Of a stretch of 13,685 nucleotides of DNA, positions 12,042 through 13,685 are shown one piece after another (the first letter of the stretch is position 1; each line of letters opens with the position of its first letter). The notes below the pieces were generated by a model. It did no database searches. It saw only the letters and a list, made by a program, of their open reading frames with translations, and was not told the DNA's origin. This DNA is from an uncultured Oscillospiraceae bacterium. GTDB lineage: Bacteria > Bacillota > Clostridia > Oscillospirales > Oscillospiraceae. The stretch lies in NCBI GenBank assembly GCA_934630555.1, contig CAKTXB010000031.1, positions 1-13,685 on the forward strand, in the 5' to 3' direction. The position numbers and the translations under genes were made by a program.

Positions 12042-13685
12042 TCAGTTCCCGGCGGCAGCCTGCCGCTCGTTTTCCTCTTCCTCCAGCACACGATAGGCTA
12101 CTTTGCCCACCAGCGTTTTCGGAAGTTCCGCGCGGAACTCAATGTCATATGGCATGGCGTATTTTGCAATGTGCCCGCGGCAGTATTCCAAGATCTCATC
12201 ACGGATCTCGTCCGACGGCTCAAAGCCAGGGCGCAGCACCACGAAGGCCTTGACTTTCTGCATCTTATACGGGTCTTTTACGCCGATGATGCACGACAGC
12301 AGCACCTTTTCATGCCCGTCGATCACGTTTTCCAGCTGGCCGGGGTAGACATTGTAGCCGGAGGTGACGATCATGCGCTTGATACGCTGCGAGAAGTAGA
12401 CAAAGCCGTCCTCGTCCATCTTGCCAAGATCGCCGGAGTGCATCCAGATGCGCCCGTCGGCGTGGCGGCGCAGGGTGTTTTCGGTTTCAGCGGGGTTATC
12501 CATGTAGCACATCATAACAGACGGGCCGCTGATGCAGATCTCACCCTCGACGTTTGCATCGACTTCTTCCGTTGTGCCGACCTTGACGATCTTGTAATAT
12601 GTATCCGGGAACGGAACGCCGATAGAGCCCACGCGGTTATAGTCCTTCGGCGTCAGGCAGCTGGCTGTGACACACTCGGTCAGGCCGTAGCCCTGCCGGA
12701 TCTGCACGTCGGCGTTATGCTCCTTGAGGAACGCATCGACCTTCTTTTTCAGCTCCACGGACAGGCTGTCGCCGCCGCAGAACACACCTTTCAGGCAGCT
12801 GAGGTCTGCTTTTTCCAGATTCTCCGTGCGCAGCAGCGCCTCAAACAGCGTGGGCACGCCCGGAATGATGTTCGGCTGCTTTTTGATGAGCAGCTCGGCA
12901 TACGTCTTGACATTGAACTGCGGCACGAGAATGCACGTTGCGCCGCCGATGAGCGCCGTGTGGATGCCGATGCCAAGGCCGAAGCCGTGGAACACCGGCA
13001 TGACCGACAGCATCTTCATGCCGTTGATGGGTGCAAAGCCGGAGGCCGCGATGGTCTGCAGGCCGCAGGCATTGAAGTTGAGGTTGCTGAGCATGATGCC
13101 CTTTGTTGTGCCGGTCGTGCCGCCGGAGTAGAGAATGGAGGCACAGTCGGTGAACTTGCCAAGCTCTTTGGGCAGCGGCAGGTTGCGTTTGGCGCCCATG
13201 CGCATAAAGTCGTTCCATGTGACATGGTTGCCTTTTTTCGGCAGCGGTGGGATCTTGCGGCCCTTTGTGAGCGCAAAGCCAACGGCCAGCACCGGCGGCA
13301 GCTCGTCAACAATACGCGCCACGAGCAAAACGGTGTCTTTGTTTTCCAGCTCCGGCAGAATGCCGGCTACCTTGCCGTAGAACTGGTCCAGCGTCAAAAT
13401 GGCCTTGGACTTGGAGAAATCCAGATAGAACTTGATCTCACTGGCCGCCGAGAGCGGGTGGATCATATTCGACACCGCACCGATGCGGTTGAGTGCATAG
13501 AAGCTGTCAAGTGCCTGCGGGCAGTTCGGCATACAGATGGTCACACGGTCGCCCTTCTGGATGCCCATGGCGAGGTATGCCTTGGCCGTGCGGTCGATAC
13601 GCTCCATAAACGCGGCATACGTTGTCTTTTTACCCATGAACTCATAGGCCACGTTCTTGGGGAATTTGTCCGCCGAGGCCTTTAC
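12042..13685 (-). CDS. AMP-forming acyl-CoA synthetase (fatty acid-CoA ligase type), 5' end beyond window
   Basis: 547 residues are visible. The frame stays open to the window edge (reading VKASADKFPKN before VAYEFMGKKTTYAAFM), so the true start is outside; the GTG at 13652 is internal. ANL superfamily motifs in order: A3 P-loop YSGGTTGTTKG (nt 13098-13130), MPVFHGFGLG, A5 RQGYGLTEC, A7 HSGDLG, hinge-region FSQRIKRMIVTSGYNVYP, and A10 LPKTLVGKVAYR with the catalytic lysine. The enzyme activates a carboxylic acid with ATP and joins it to coenzyme A at the membrane or in the cytosol. The sequence fits the long/medium-chain acyl group, but chain length cannot be read. The C terminus ends with a glutamate-rich tail. 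A terminator follows the stop. Confidence 0.93.
   Translation of the reverse strand, partial: VKASADKFPKNVAYEFMGKKTTYAAFMERIDRTAKAYLAMGIQKGDRVTICMPNCPQALDSFYALNRIGAVSNMIHPLSAASEIKFYLDFSKSKAILTLDQFYGKVAGILPELENKDTVLLVARIVDELPPVLAVGFALTKGRKIPPLPKKGNHVTWNDFMRMGAKRNLPLPKELGKFTDCASILYSGGTTGTTKGIMLSNLNFNACGLQTIAASGFAPINGMKMLSVMPVFHGFGLGIGIHTALIGGATCILVPQFNVKTYAELLIKKQPNIIPGVPTLFEALLRTENLEKADLSCLKGVFCGGDSLSVELKKKVDAFLKEHNADVQIRQGYGLTECVTASCLTPKDYNRVGSIGVPFPDTYYKIVKVGTTEEVDANVEGEICISGPSVMMCYMDNPAETENTLRRHADGRIWMHSGDLGKMDEDGFVYFSQRIKRMIVTSGYNVYPGQLENVIDGHEKVLLSCIIGVKDPYKMQKVKAFVVLRPGFEPSDEIRDEILEYCRGHIAKYAMPYDIEFRAELPKTLVGKVAYRVLEEEENERQAAAGN

Noticed and set aside
13650-13652. GTG at 13652 as start of the acyl-CoA synthetase
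   Set aside because: The frame continues to the window edge with family-like residues (VKASADKFPKN), so the gene is cut by the window.
1-13685. CRISPR array, transposon, toxin-antitoxin or phage defence system
   Set aside because: No regularly spaced repeats, transposase, terminal repeats or recognisable defence domains are present. All long frames are accounted for by housekeeping or regulatory families.

Overview
The window reads as a chromosomal segment of a fairly GC-rich, spore-lineage Firmicute (class Clostridia, most likely an Oscillospirales/Ruminococcaceae-type gut anaerobe). The grounds are a clear Spo0A with 0A-box-like sites in front of it, strong AGGAGG-type ribosome sites, sigma-A promoters of the Gram-positive type, a lipoprotein signal, a type IV pilin-like protein, a DUF3786 protein and an anaerobe-style radical SAM enzyme. 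The lineage is inferred from gene content; no rRNA is present to settle it. I see no phage, transposase, CRISPR array or recognisable defence system.

Left part (1-2050): the 5' end of a DUF1294 membrane protein faces away from a small lipoprotein gene. A tRNA-Ala(CGC) follows, with a textbook promoter and terminator. Next is an AT-rich stretch running into a decayed C-terminal fragment of an M20 amidohydrolase, then an orphan prepilin-like gene.

Middle part (1976-4530): a PLP aminotransferase is preceded by a 20-bp terminator hairpin that touches its ribosome site, so it may be controlled by attenuation. It converges on a flavodoxin-like NAD(P)H:FMN reductase, which is divergent from a TetR regulator through two overlapping promoters. 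A perfect 40-bp palindrome ends the regulator and the convergent radical SAM gene.

Right-middle part (4582-8430), all on the minus strand: radical SAM enzyme, TfoX-N protein with a structured upstream region, Spo0A, and a YjjG-type HAD nucleotidase. Each has its own promoter or terminator signals. Spo0A has the unusual sequence A-D-G where A-D-D is normal in the acidic pocket.

Right part (8395-13685): tex (RNA-binding transcription accessory protein) and a DUF3786 gene form a tight two-gene operon, divergent from the nucleotidase through almost superimposed promoters. They converge on a DUF1624/HGSNAT-type membrane acyltransferase, which lies downstream of an acyl-CoA synthetase cut by the window edge. 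A strong terminator sits directly before the acyltransferase ribosome site, the same layout as at the aminotransferase.

Most of the window is ordinary housekeeping. The best leads are the terminator-abutting-SD leaders, the altered Spo0A pocket with its 0A boxes, the mutually exclusive divergent promoters, and the structured leader before the TfoX-N gene.
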